Made by a program: the position numbers and the translations under genes. A stretch of DNA of 43,475 nucleotides from JAFGCY01 sp964609245 (GTDB lineage: Bacteria; 4484-113; JAFGCY01). Below the pieces are notes generated by a model, which was not told the DNA's origin, did not search any database, and was given only the letters and a program-made list of their open reading frames with translations. The stretch covers positions 1 to 43,475 of the forward strand of contig CAZSSB010000024.1 of NCBI GenBank assembly GCA_964609245.1, read 5' to 3'. Below, one piece after another: positions 23,432 through 32,066 of the stretch. How positions within the stretch are numbered: position 1 is the first letter of the stretch; each line of letters begins with the position of its first letter.

Positions 23432-24508
23432 ATGGCCGACTACCTGAGGAAGACGCTGATCGCCGTGGCGGTCGCCCTGCTGGCGGCCGGGCTGACGCTG
23501 GGGCCCGCGACCGGTCAGGCGCCGGAAGCGGGCGCCGATGACGAGCCGCAGCTGCTGGCCGGCGAGGAATTGATCGGCGTGATTCCGGGCACCGGAATGC
23601 TGCGGGACGAGTTCCGCGCCCGAGCCCTGGTACAGCTCAAGGCGGTGGCCCTCTCGGCGCTTGCCTATCGCCTGCTGCACGACGACGAGTATCCGCCGGA
23701 TCTGCTGACGCTCAAGAACTCCGAGTCATGGAACCTGGACCTGCTAAACATCTTCACAGGTCGGCCGGTGCGGGCGATCTACTTCGAGCCGCAGGAGGGG
23801 GACTTCACCACGCGGCCGGTCTTCGACCTGCCGATGATGATTGAGCAGGACGGCCTGGCGCTGGGCAACCTGGCCACGGACGGCGCCCTCGATCTCGAGA
23901 CCCTGGGGCAGACGCTGCAGGCACTGTCGCTGGACCTGCAGCCCCGGGTGGATCCCCGCCGCATCCGGCAGTTCGACGGCGGTGACGTTTACTACTATGT
24001 GGCCGGCGACATGCTGCAGCTGGTGATGTTCGCGCCGGACGGTTCGTACATCGAGCACGTCGATCAGGCACCCAACGGCAACTGGCGATCGCGGCTGGCG
24101 ACGCCCGGTGGCAGCTTGTGGCCCGACAGCGTACTGGCCGCCGAGGTGCTGTACTTCACGGGAGACCTGCTGCCGCGCCATCACAACCTGGTGGAGTTCA
24201 TGGGCGAGCGCGAGACGCTGGCACCGGCGCGGTTTGCGGAACTGGGCACCGACGAGCGGATCAACATGGCCCTCGACCTGGGCATCGTGATCCTCAATCC
24301 GTTCTCGCGCCAGCCGGCGATGGCTGTAACGGAGCACACCGTGGGCGAGCTGATGGCGGCGGAGCCCGGAGACCCGACGCTGCGCATCTGTATGCGCGAC
24401 GGGCGGGCCTGGACGCTGGATGAACTGCATGAGCAGGCCGGCGGCCCCGCGGGCGGCGGCGACAGACCCGACAAACCCAGCCGCCCGCCCCTGGGCGGTC
24501 GGCGCTAA
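23432..24508 (+). CDS. Exported protein of unknown function at the end of the flagellar operon
   Basis: 358 residues from the ATG at 23432 (GGGAG upstream). A signal peptide (LIAVAVALLAAGLTLGPATG) is followed by an acidic soluble protein with no recognised domain and a Pro/Gly-rich C-terminal tail (PDKPSRPPLGGRR). A TATAGT box at 23351 may be its own promoter. In many flagellar operons fliK or flgD follows fliJ; this protein has neither the hook-length repeat nor the FlgD fold. Its role in motility is only suggested by position. Confidence 0.75.
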   Translation: MADYLRKTLIAVAVALLAAGLTLGPATGQAPEAGADDEPQLLAGEELIGVIPGTGMLRDEFRARALVQLKAVALSALAYRLLHDDEYPPDLLTLKNSESWNLDLLNIFTGRPVRAIYFEPQEGDFTTRPVFDLPMMIEQDGLALGNLATDGALDLETLGQTLQALSLDLQPRVDPRRIRQFDGGDVYYYVAGDMLQLVMFAPDGSYIEHVDQAPNGNWRSRLATPGGSLWPDSVLAAEVLYFTGDLLPRHHNLVEFMGERETLAPARFAELGTDERINMALDLGIVILNPFSRQPAMAVTEHTVGELMAAEPGDPTLRICMRDGRAWTLDELHEQAGGPAGGGDRPDKPSRPPLGGRR

Positions 24509-24523
24509 CAGCGGCCGTTCATC

Positions 24524-24532
24524 TGCGATAAT
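24524..24532 (+). promoter_or_regulatory. Extended -10 promoter of the Mrp gene
   Basis: TGcGATAAT is an extended -10. The expected start near 24539 leaves a leader of about 80 nt before the AAAGGAG site of the Mrp gene. Confidence 0.5.
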
Positions 24533-24618
24533 GAGAGCCCCCTCTCGATAGACCTGACTAGGCGTTCAGACTGCACGCGAGACGCGATTGACGGCCGGAC
24601 GCAACCAAAGGAGCACGC

Positions 24619-25764
<1,146 letters not shown>

Positions 25765-25776
25765 GCCCGGGAGTGC

Positions 25777-26106
25777 TCAGAGGCTGGCGAGGCTCTTTTC
25801 GATCCGCTCGACGAGCTTCTCCTTGGTCAGCAGCCCGATGAAGCGATCGGCGAGCTTGCCGTTCTTGAATACCAGATAGGTCGGCAGGTTGAGGATGCCG
25901 TAGCGGTTGATCGCGTCCTGGGCCGCCTCGGCGTTGACCAGCGCGAAGCGCACCATCTCGTCATAGGAGACGGCCACCTCGCTGACCACGGACACCATGG
26001 TGCGGGCCGGCTTCGACCAGGTGGCGTGGAAGGTCAGCACCGTCGGCGCCGAACTGGCCGTCAGAAAGGCCTTCAGCGTGGCGTCCGTCAGCTCGGCTAG
26101 CTTCAT
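25777..26106 (-). CDS. Thioredoxin-fold protein lacking the CxxC motif
   Basis: 109 residues from the ATG at 26106. The thioredoxin fold is clear: N-terminal PTVLTFHATW, a central FALVNAEAAQDAINRYGILN, the cis-Pro loop LPTYLVFKNGK and a C-terminal helix. The active-site WCxPC is replaced by WSKPA (residues 30-34), so both redox cysteines are gone. It cannot do dithiol exchange and may act as a chaperone or protein-binding module. It has its own extended -10 (26136-26144) and a ~30-nt leader. Confidence 0.85.
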   Translation of the reverse strand: MKLAELTDATLKAFLTASSAPTVLTFHATWSKPARTMVSVVSEVAVSYDEMVRFALVNAEAAQDAINRYGILNLPTYLVFKNGKLADRFIGLLTKEKLVERIEKSLASL

Positions 26107-26135
26107 ATCAGCATCCCGCTCGCGGGTCGGCCAGC

Positions 26136-26144
26136 AGCATAGCA
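26136..26144 (-). promoter_or_regulatory. Extended -10 promoter of the thioredoxin-fold gene
   Basis: The minus strand reads TGcTATGCT. It lies between the candidate ncRNA and the gene, implying that the two are transcribed separately. Confidence 0.45.
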
Positions 26145-26183
26145 CAGGCGCCGGGCGGGATGGCGGCGTCCAAGTAAGCGACG

Positions 26184-26340
26184 GCGCCCCGCAATGCCGG
26201 TGTACCGCCAGGGCTGGAGAGCCCCTTAAGCCAAGTGGGCAGCTCGCTGCGCTGCGGGGTTTCCGCCCGCTGGACTCTGCCGCCCCCGTCGCAGTTATCG
26301 GCTCAACCGCAAAGCGGCCTTGTCGCACACCGCAGGGCGC
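26184..26340 (-). ncRNA. Candidate structured RNA, 6S-like
   Basis: A TACAAT box (26347-26352, minus) puts a start near 26340. The following 157 nt fold into one rod. Closing pairs: 26335-26340 with 26184-26189, and 26325-26331 with 26199-26205. A central junction carries two hairpins: CCGC-ttt-GCGG (26307-26317) and GGGCT-ctcc-AGCCC (26211-26224). An upper stem pairs TTGAGCC (26300-26306) with GGCTTAA (26226-26232), then GGCAG with CTGCC, capped by GCGGG/CCCGC (26254-26270). Length and rod-with-bubble shape resemble 6S RNA. A long 5' leader of the downstream gene is the alternative. Confidence 0.45.
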
Positions 26341-26414
26341 ACCGAGATTGTACCTGAATCGACGCGCCGGCCGCTGAGCGCCGGGTCCAGAGCTGTTAGT
26401 ACTTCGGGACTATT

Positions 26415-26443
26415 TGTCTCAATAGGCATGCTATAATGAGACA
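26415..26443 (+). promoter_or_regulatory. Promoter and overlapping dyad of the CDF transporter gene
   Basis: TGTCTCA (26415-26421) and TGAGACA (26437-26443) are inverted arms; inside them ATAG and CTAT are also inverted around GCATGC. The -10 box TATAAT (26432-26437) lies within the dyad. A repressor bound here would block polymerase, which suits a metal-efflux gene. The regulator is unknown. Confidence 0.5.
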
Positions 26444-26469
26444 CGCCGCACTCCGCGGCGTTGCGCGTC

Positions 26470-27384
26470 ATGGATCAGGGAACGAAGAGCAGCAGGCCCG
26501 GTGGAATGCCCCCCGAGGAGCAGGCGGCCGGCGTCAGGCGCGTCACCTGGGCGGGCATGGCCATCAACATCGGCCTGGCCGCGCTGAAGATGGCGGGCGG
26601 CATCCTGGGCCAGAGCGCCGCGGTGGTCGCCGACGCCGTACACTCGATCTCGGACGTGGCCACCGATCTGGCGATCCTGATCGGGGTGCGGTTCTGGTCG
26701 AAGCCGCCCGACGAGTGCCATCCCCACGGTCACCGCCGGATCGAGACGGTCGTGACCATCGTAATCGGCCTGAGTCTGGCGGCCGTCGCGATCGGCCTGG
26801 GCTACCGCTCGATGGCCTCGATCGGCGAGCCCCACGGCCCGCCGGGACTTGTCGCGTTGCTGGCGGCCGGGCTGTCGATCGTGGTCAAGGAGGCGCTGTT
26901 CCGCTGGACGCTGATTGTCGGCCGCCGCATCCGCTCCACCGCGGTGGTGGCCAACGCCTGGCACCATCGCTCGGACGCCTACAGCTCGGTGCCCGCCTTC
27001 ATCGCCGTCGGCGGGGCGCTGCTGGTGCCGGGCTGGCAGTGGCTCGATCACCTGGGGGCGATCCTGGTGGCGCTGTTCATCCTGCACGCCGCGATCAGGA
27101 TCATGAAGCCGGCCTACGAGGAGCTGATCGACACCGGCGCCTCGGACGCCGAGGTGGCCGAGCTGGCCCGCCTCGCCGAGGGGGTGGCGGGCGTGCGCGA
27201 GGTCCACGGCCTCAGAACCCGCTACCACGGCGGCGGGCTGCACGTCGACCTGCACGTGCTGGTCGACCCCGGGCTCAGCGTGCGCGAGGGCCACGACATC
27301 GGCGGCGCGGTGAAGCACCGGCTGCTCCGTGACGGCCCGCACGTGGCCGACGTGCTGGTGCACCTCGAGCCGTACGAGGGGTAG
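26470..27384 (+). CDS. Cation diffusion facilitator (CDF) metal-efflux transporter
   Basis: 304 residues from the ATG at 26470 (a TTG at 26461 is possible); no Shine-Dalgarno is seen. Six membrane helices with the two metal-site motifs: HSISD (58-62) in helix II and HHRSD (165-169) in helix V. CHPHGHRRIE follows helix II. A C-terminal cytoplasmic domain of about 90 residues carries His-rich positions (RYHGGGLHVDLHVLV). Likely exports Zn, Mn, Fe or Co. The HxxxD-type site at both positions does not settle the metal. Its stop codon lies inside a GTAG repeat terminus. Confidence 0.93.
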   Translation: MDQGTKSSRPGGMPPEEQAAGVRRVTWAGMAINIGLAALKMAGGILGQSAAVVADAVHSISDVATDLAILIGVRFWSKPPDECHPHGHRRIETVVTIVIGLSLAAVAIGLGYRSMASIGEPHGPPGLVALLAAGLSIVVKEALFRWTLIVGRRIRSTAVVANAWHHRSDAYSSVPAFIAVGGALLVPGWQWLDHLGAILVALFILHAAIRIMKPAYEELIDTGASDAEVAELARLAEGVAGVREVHGLRTRYHGGGLHVDLHVLVDPGLSVREGHDIGGAVKHRLLRDGPHVADVLVHLEPYEG

Positions 27385-27421
27385 CGCAGCCTGAATCCGG
27401 CGGCAGGGACGCCGCCGCTAC
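27381..27421. repeat. REPIN-like unit wedged between two convergent genes
   Basis: GTAG (27381-27384) and CTAC (27418-27421) bracket a 41-bp unit with an internal CGGC-agggac-GCCG hairpin. The TAG in GTAG is the stop codon of the CDF gene, and the AspRS stop begins 2 nt past the CTAC. Confidence 0.6.
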
Positions 27422-27422
27422 C

Positions 27423-29204
27423 CTATCTCGCCGGTCTGATCCCCAGCTCCGTCCACTGGGCGTCGTCGATCGTCGCTGGCGCGCCGGTCAGCGGGCACTG
27501 AGCGGTCGCCGTCTTGGGGAAGGCGATCACGTCGCGGATGTTGTCGAGGCCCAGCAGCTTCATCACGATGCGGTCGATGCCGGGCGCGAACCCGCGATGC
27601 GGCGGCGCGCCGTATTTGAACGCCTCCAGAAACCAGCCGAAGCGGTGCTCGATCTGCTCGTCGGAGAGCCCCAGCCGCCTGAGCACCCGCAGCTGCAGCT
27701 CGGGCTTGTGGATCCGGTGGCTGCCGCTGGCCAGCTCCTCGCCGTTTAAGACCAGGTCGTAGTTGTCGGCGCGGATTGAAAGCAGCGTCTCGACGTCCTC
27801 GGAGTCCAGCTTGTCGACGTCCTCCGCCACCGGCAGCGTAAACGGATGATGGCAGGCGGTCACCCCGCCCGTCTCCTCGTCCGCCTCGTAGAGCGGGAAG
27901 TCCACTACCCAGGCCCAGGCCCACTTGTCCTTGTCGATCAACTCGAAGGCTTCGCCCAGCTTCAGCCTGAGCTGGCCCAGCACCTTCCGGTTGTCGGATG
28001 CGCTGCCCAGCACCATGAACCAGGTGCCGGGGTGGGACGGGTCTCCGTGCCCGTCCGCGCCAGCCGCCTCAACGAACGGCGCCGGCTCGCTCACGAATTT
28101 CGCCACGCTGCCCTTCAGCTCCGCTCCGAGCGTCAGCGTCATCAACCCACCCGCGCCGAGCTTCCTGGCCGTCTCCGTCCAGCCGTCCAGCTCCTTGCGG
28201 CTGAGGCTCGCGCCGGGGATGAACACCCCGTGCACGCGGCCGCCCTCCTCCAGGCCGCTCGCGATGAACTGCGCCTCCGTCCCCTGCCACAGCTCCGTCA
28301 GGTCAGTGATCTCACTACCGAAGCGCATGTCGGGCTTGTCACTGCCAAAGCGCGCCATCACCTCGTTGTAGCTGAGCCGCGGGAAGGGCGTCTCCAGCTC
28401 GACGCCGATCGCCTCGCGCCAGACGCTGGCCATCACGCCCTCGCCGATGCTGAACAGCTCGTCGCGGGTGGCGAAGCTCATCTCGAGGTCCAGCTGGGTG
28501 TGCTCCGGCTGGCGGTTGCCGCGCAGGTCCTCGTCGCGCATGCAGCGCGGGATCTGGTAGTACTTGTCCACGCCCGAGCACATCAGGATCTGCTTGTAGA
28601 GCTGCGGGCTCTGGGGCAGGGCGTAGAACGCGCCGTGATGGACGCGGCTGGGCACCAAGTAGTCGCGGGCGCCCTCGGGGGTGGCGCGGCCCAGGATCGG
28701 CGTCTCGATCTCCAGAAAGCCCTGGCTGTTGAGGTAGGTCCTGATCGCGGTGACGGCCTTGTGGCGCACCGTCAGCGCGCGGACCATTGTGCGGCGCCGC
28801 AGGTCAAGGTAGCGGTATTTGAGGCGCATCTCCTCGCTGGCCTTGACGTCTTCTTCCACCACGAACGGCGTGGTCTCGGCGGCGTTGAGCACTTCGGCCG
28901 CTTCGACCAGAAACTCGCGGTCGCCGCCGGGATAGTCGCGCACCTCCTTGTCCGGCCGCGGGCGCGTTTTGCCGGTCAAAGCCACCACCCACTCGCCGCG
29001 CAGCTGCTCGGCCACCTGGTGCGCATCCGGATGCTCGGCGGGGTCCAGCACACACTGCAGCTCGCCCCAGCGATCGCGCAGCGTGATGAAGATCAGCTGG
29101 CCCAGGTCGCGCCGGTGCTGGACCCAGCCCATCAGCGTCGCCGGCTCGCCCAACTCCGCGGCGATGATGCCCTCGATCGTGTGTGTGCGTCTCAGTTCCG
29201 CCAT
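27423..29204 (-). CDS. aspS: Aspartyl-tRNA synthetase
   Basis: 593 residues from the ATG at 29204, 8 nt after a TACAAT box (probably leaderless). An N-terminal OB anticodon domain (GWVQHRRDLGQLIFITLRDR) is followed by the class II core with motif 2 (MRDEDLRGNRQPEHTQLDLE), a bacterial-type GAD insertion, and motif 3 (FAPGIDRIVMKLLG). Length is standard for bacterial AspRS. The Leu after HRRD is the residue seen in discriminating bacterial AspRS such as that of E. coli. Whether it also charges tRNA-Asn is not decided here. Confidence 0.96.
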   Translation of the reverse strand: MAELRRTHTIEGIIAAELGEPATLMGWVQHRRDLGQLIFITLRDRWGELQCVLDPAEHPDAHQVAEQLRGEWVVALTGKTRPRPDKEVRDYPGGDREFLVEAAEVLNAAETTPFVVEEDVKASEEMRLKYRYLDLRRRTMVRALTVRHKAVTAIRTYLNSQGFLEIETPILGRATPEGARDYLVPSRVHHGAFYALPQSPQLYKQILMCSGVDKYYQIPRCMRDEDLRGNRQPEHTQLDLEMSFATRDELFSIGEGVMASVWREAIGVELETPFPRLSYNEVMARFGSDKPDMRFGSEITDLTELWQGTEAQFIASGLEEGGRVHGVFIPGASLSRKELDGWTETARKLGAGGLMTLTLGAELKGSVAKFVSEPAPFVEAAGADGHGDPSHPGTWFMVLGSASDNRKVLGQLRLKLGEAFELIDKDKWAWAWVVDFPLYEADEETGGVTACHHPFTLPVAEDVDKLDSEDVETLLSIRADNYDLVLNGEELASGSHRIHKPELQLRVLRRLGLSDEQIEHRFGWFLEAFKYGAPPHRGFAPGIDRIVMKLLGLDNIRDVIAFPKTATAQCPLTGAPATIDDAQWTELGIRPAR

Positions 29205-29212
29205 AGCTGGCA

Positions 29213-29218
29213 ATTGTA
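29213..29218 (-). promoter_or_regulatory. -10 box of aspS
   Basis: TACAAT on the minus strand ends 8 nt before the aspS ATG. There is no room for a Shine-Dalgarno, so the mRNA should start at or just before the ATG. Confidence 0.5.
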
Positions 29219-29260
29219 ACGCGGGGCCGCTGGGAGCGCTGGCATCCTGCCGGCAATCCG

Positions 29261-29319
29261 GTAGGCGCGGATCTGATCCGCGCATTCTGCAGCATACCGC
29301 GCATAAGATGCGCGGCTAC
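29261..29319. repeat. REPIN (59 bp) between aspS and the membrane protein gene
   Basis: GTAG, hairpin GCGCGGAT-ctg-ATCCGCGC, spacer, hairpin CCGCGCAT-aag-ATGCGCGG, CTAC. This is among the cleanest copies of the family. Confidence 0.85.
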
Positions 29320-29368
29320 CGATCCTACCTGTCCCCCATTCACCTTCCCCGGCTGTTACCATCTATGC

Positions 29369-30448
29369 ATGGGAGGGGACCTGGGCATCCTGTGGCGAGC
29401 GATCCGCCGGCCGATGCTCGCCTGGTGGAAACGCGTCGGGGTGTGGCTGCTGGCGGCGATTCTCGGATGCTATGCAGCCGAGACACTTGCGTTGGCTGGT
29501 CCACTGGGCCGGCTGAGTGTCGGTGCATTCAGCAGCATCAGCTGGTCGGCGCTGGCGCAGATTGTCGACGGCGTTGCCCTGCTGTGGGCGGCGACAGTCT
29601 GCATCCGCCTGCTGACTCGAGTCTACGAGCACCACGCCGCTCCCGAGCCGCCGGGCTTCCTGCGCGCGAGCTTCCTGCTGTGCTACCTGCAGGCGCTGGT
29701 TCCGCTGGCGGTGACCATGTGCGCGAGGGTAGTGAGTACCGGTCTGATCAGGACTTACGGGATCTACTACGGCCCGGCGGGCATGCCGCCTGCCTCGTTC
29801 GTCGAGATCATCAACAGCACATCAGCCGCCATGGAGCTGCTGCTGGGCGGAGCGGTGGCGACTGCCTGGCTGGTCTGCCTGCTGGTGCTTGTGCCGCGCA
29901 GGCCGCTACTGGCCTGGATTCTGGCTTTAGCCGGTATCGTCGGGGGCATACCGGTCTACATGCTCTATGCCTACGCGCCGCCACCCGTTCCCGCCTCTCC
30001 ACCAGCGCTCTACTCCGGCTGGGGCTGGCTGCTGGGCGGCGTGCTGCTGCTGTTCATGTTCTTCGCACTACGAATGCGCCTTGACCGCCTGATGTACACC
30101 GCGTACGGTCTGCTGGTGCTTGCGCGCCTCAGTTGCCCCGCGCTGGTGTATTCCGCGCACCGTGGCGCTGGTCCCGCAGTCCGTGGCCTAATGCAGCTGA
30201 GCTTCAACACGATTCGATTCACAGGCGATTCGCCGTTCGCGTGGCGTGGTTTCATTGAATGGGCAGAGCAGACCTATCCGTCCAGCGAGACTGTTCTGGG
30301 CTCGTTTGCGATCCTGCTGCCGCTGATCGTGGAGCCGCTGTGGGCGGCCGGCATGCTGGCGCTGATCTACTATGTGATCCTGGCGCCGTGGTGGCATGGG
30401 AAGCGCAAGCAGCAAGCGCAAGCACAAGCGGTAAGCGGCAGGCAATAG
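29369..30448 (+). CDS. Multi-pass membrane protein of unknown function
   Basis: 359 residues. The ATG lies 6 nt after an extended -10 (TGtTACCAT, 29354-29362), giving a leaderless mRNA. About seven or eight hydrophobic segments are visible, e.g. VGVWLLAAILGCYAAETLAL, LLGGAVATAWLVCLLVLV and WLLGGVLLLFMFFAL, with a C-terminal basic/Gln tail (KRKQQAQAQ). No catalytic or transport motif recognised. Flanked by repeats on both sides. Confidence 0.75.
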   Translation: MGGDLGILWRAIRRPMLAWWKRVGVWLLAAILGCYAAETLALAGPLGRLSVGAFSSISWSALAQIVDGVALLWAATVCIRLLTRVYEHHAAPEPPGFLRASFLLCYLQALVPLAVTMCARVVSTGLIRTYGIYYGPAGMPPASFVEIINSTSAAMELLLGGAVATAWLVCLLVLVPRRPLLAWILALAGIVGGIPVYMLYAYAPPPVPASPPALYSGWGWLLGGVLLLFMFFALRMRLDRLMYTAYGLLVLARLSCPALVYSAHRGAGPAVRGLMQLSFNTIRFTGDSPFAWRGFIEWAEQTYPSSETVLGSFAILLPLIVEPLWAAGMLALIYYVILAPWWHGKRKQQAQAQAVSGRQ

Positions 30449-30460
30449 GTACCGGTAGGG

Positions 30461-30894
30461 CGGGCGTCCCGCCGACCCTGGGGTAGCCGCGCATCCTATG
30501 CGCGGCCTTGAACGGGCGCGAATAGGATTCGCGCCTACCGGGTGTAGGGGCCGGACGCCGCAACGGCCCGTGGTCCGATCATGCAGGGCTGTCCAGCCGC
30601 GAGCAGGGGCTGGGCTTGCCCAGCCCACATTGAAATTTGGTCGAGGCAATCCCGCCTGGGCGAGCCTCGACCCTACTCCTGCGTCCGGCTGCGTGGTCTG
30701 GCTGGAAATCGCGGGCGGGACGCCCGCGCCACCACCGAACATCAGGCGCAAGTCAATCCAGTTCTGCTCTGTGCGCTCTGTGGTTGGCTCCACGGTTGCG
30801 GGCGACACATGTGTCGCCCCTACGAGTCGCGGGCGGGACGCCCGCGCCACCGGGGATTGCCGGCAGGATGCCGGCGCTCCCAGGTCCCAGCGCC
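30461..30894. repeat. Dense palindromic-repeat island, 450 bp without a gene
   Basis: It contains: GTAGG with GCGGG/CCCGC (30461-30475); the full REPIN at 30483-30538 (CCGCGCAT-cct-ATGCGCGG and GGCGCGAAT-agg-ATTCGCGCC); TCGAGGC/GCCTCGA then CCCTAC near 30642-30676; GGGCGACA/TGTCGCCC then CTAC near 30799-30823; and two identical 25-bp copies at 30709-30733 and 30827-30851 with a GCGGGC-ggga-CGCCCGC core and CCACC tail. A short CTCTGTG tandem (near 30767) separates them. No coding potential seen. Confidence 0.8.
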
Positions 30895-30900
30895 TATAAT
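30895..30900 (+). promoter_or_regulatory. -10 box of cutA
   Basis: A consensus TATAAT ends 6 nt before the cutA ATG. The mRNA is predicted to be leaderless. The box directly abuts the repeat island. Confidence 0.6.
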
Positions 30901-30906
30901 CGCGAC

Positions 30907-31230
30907 ATGTCCGCGCTGATCCAAGTTCAGACGACGTTCGCCAGCGCCGAGGACGCCACCGCGGTGGGGCGCACGCTGGTCAGCGAGCAGCTGGCGGCCT
31001 GCGCCCAGGTGCTGCCCGGCGTTACCAGCATCTACGTCTGGGAAGAGATGCTGCGCCACGAGCAGGAAGCGCTGCTGCTGCTCAAGACGAGCGAGGCCAC
31101 CTGGCCGGCGCTCCGCGATCGCCTTAGCGAACTGCACTCCTACGACACCCCGGAGATCATCGCCCTGCCCGTCGCCCAGGCCAGCTTCGACTACGCCACC
31201 TGGGTGCGCGACGCGGTTAAGCTGGGCTAG
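30907..31230 (+). CDS. cutA: CutA1-like divalent-cation-tolerance protein
   Basis: 107 residues, starting at the ATG 6 nt after a TATAAT box. CutA1 is a small trimeric ferredoxin-fold protein linked to copper/divalent-metal tolerance. Family motifs present: VQTTFASAEDATAVGRTLVS, LAACAQVLPGVTSIYVWE, ALLLLKTSEATWPALRDRLS and LHSYDTPEIIALPV. It converges on the GNAT-like pair. Full length. Confidence 0.95.
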   Translation: MSALIQVQTTFASAEDATAVGRTLVSEQLAACAQVLPGVTSIYVWEEMLRHEQEALLLLKTSEATWPALRDRLSELHSYDTPEIIALPVAQASFDYATWVRDAVKLG

Positions 31231-32066
31231 TGCGCATCGGGCCAGCCCACCAGGCGCCAGCCGACCTTCTCCGGCATCCGCTCGGCGCCGAAGCTCTCCA
31301 GCAGCCGCTGGCTGGGAATGTTGTCCTCCAGCACCAGCGCGCAGGCGACCCCGTCGCGCGCCAGCATGTGGTCGATCTGGAACGCCGCCAGCGAGCGCGC
31401 GTAGCCCCGGCGGCGGTGCTGAGGCGGCGTGTAGATCATGCCCATCAGCCCGCCGACGTGAGTTGCCGACCAGCAGACCGGCTCGCCACCCACCTCGCAG
31501 ACGAAGCTTGGCTCCAGCTCCAGGCTGCGCCGCGAGCGCTCGCCACTCTCGTCGTAGTCGATGCCGCGCCGGATCAGCCCGTGCAGCTCCAGCCCGCGGC
31601 CCAGCCGGCAGGGATGCTGCACCAGGTGCGAAAAACGCGGCGCGCCCTCGATGTGAAACAGCCAGGCGTTCTCGATGTTCTTGGGGTTCTTGATCAGCTC
31701 GAAGCCGCCGCTGACGAACGCCCGCCAGACCGACTCGCGGGCGTGGACGAGGCGCAGCTGCGGCCGATCCGCTTCATTCCAGGCCGTACTCAGGTCCTCA
31801 TCCGGCCAGGGCGGCTGCTGCTCGATCCGCTGCGCCAGCACGTCGGCCACCAGCCCGCTCAGCGCATCCGCACCCGCATGAACCTTGCAGGCCAGCCCGG
31901 CGTGCACCAACAGGGCCCGCGGCGAAGCGGGATCGTCGACCAGCGCGATCACCCGCGTACCCACGTCGGCATAGCGCGCGATGAAACTCGTCAGCAGCAT
32001 CCGCTCGGCGGGTGAGGCGGTGATTTCCGCCAGCGCCGTCAGTGGATCGTCGATCTGGGTGAGCAT
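31227..32066 (-). CDS. GNAT-fold protein, second of a tandem pair
   Basis: 279 residues from the ATG at 32066, which overlaps the upstream stop as TAATG. The C-terminal 110 residues are GNAT-like: GLMGMIYTPPQHRRRGYARS (acetyl-CoA loop RxxGYA), then a helix FQIDHMLARDG and ALVLEDNIPSQRLLESFGAE, the usual strand-turn-helix after the cofactor site. The N-terminal 150 residues are a divergent domain shared with the upstream gene. Substrate unknown. A long internal segment mentioning SATHVGG aligns with SCTHMNG in the paralog. Confidence 0.75.
   Translation of the reverse strand: MLTQIDDPLTALAEITASPAERMLLTSFIARYADVGTRVIALVDDPASPRALLVHAGLACKVHAGADALSGLVADVLAQRIEQQPPWPDEDLSTAWNEADRPQLRLVHARESVWRAFVSGGFELIKNPKNIENAWLFHIEGAPRFSHLVQHPCRLGRGLELHGLIRRGIDYDESGERSRRSLELEPSFVCEVGGEPVCWSATHVGGLMGMIYTPPQHRRRGYARSLAAFQIDHMLARDGVACALVLEDNIPSQRLLESFGAERMPEKVGWRLVGWPDAH

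Noticed and set aside
30461..30894. Possible CRISPR array
   Set aside because: The palindromes vary in sequence and spacing and are not separated by uniform spacers. No cas genes occur in the window.
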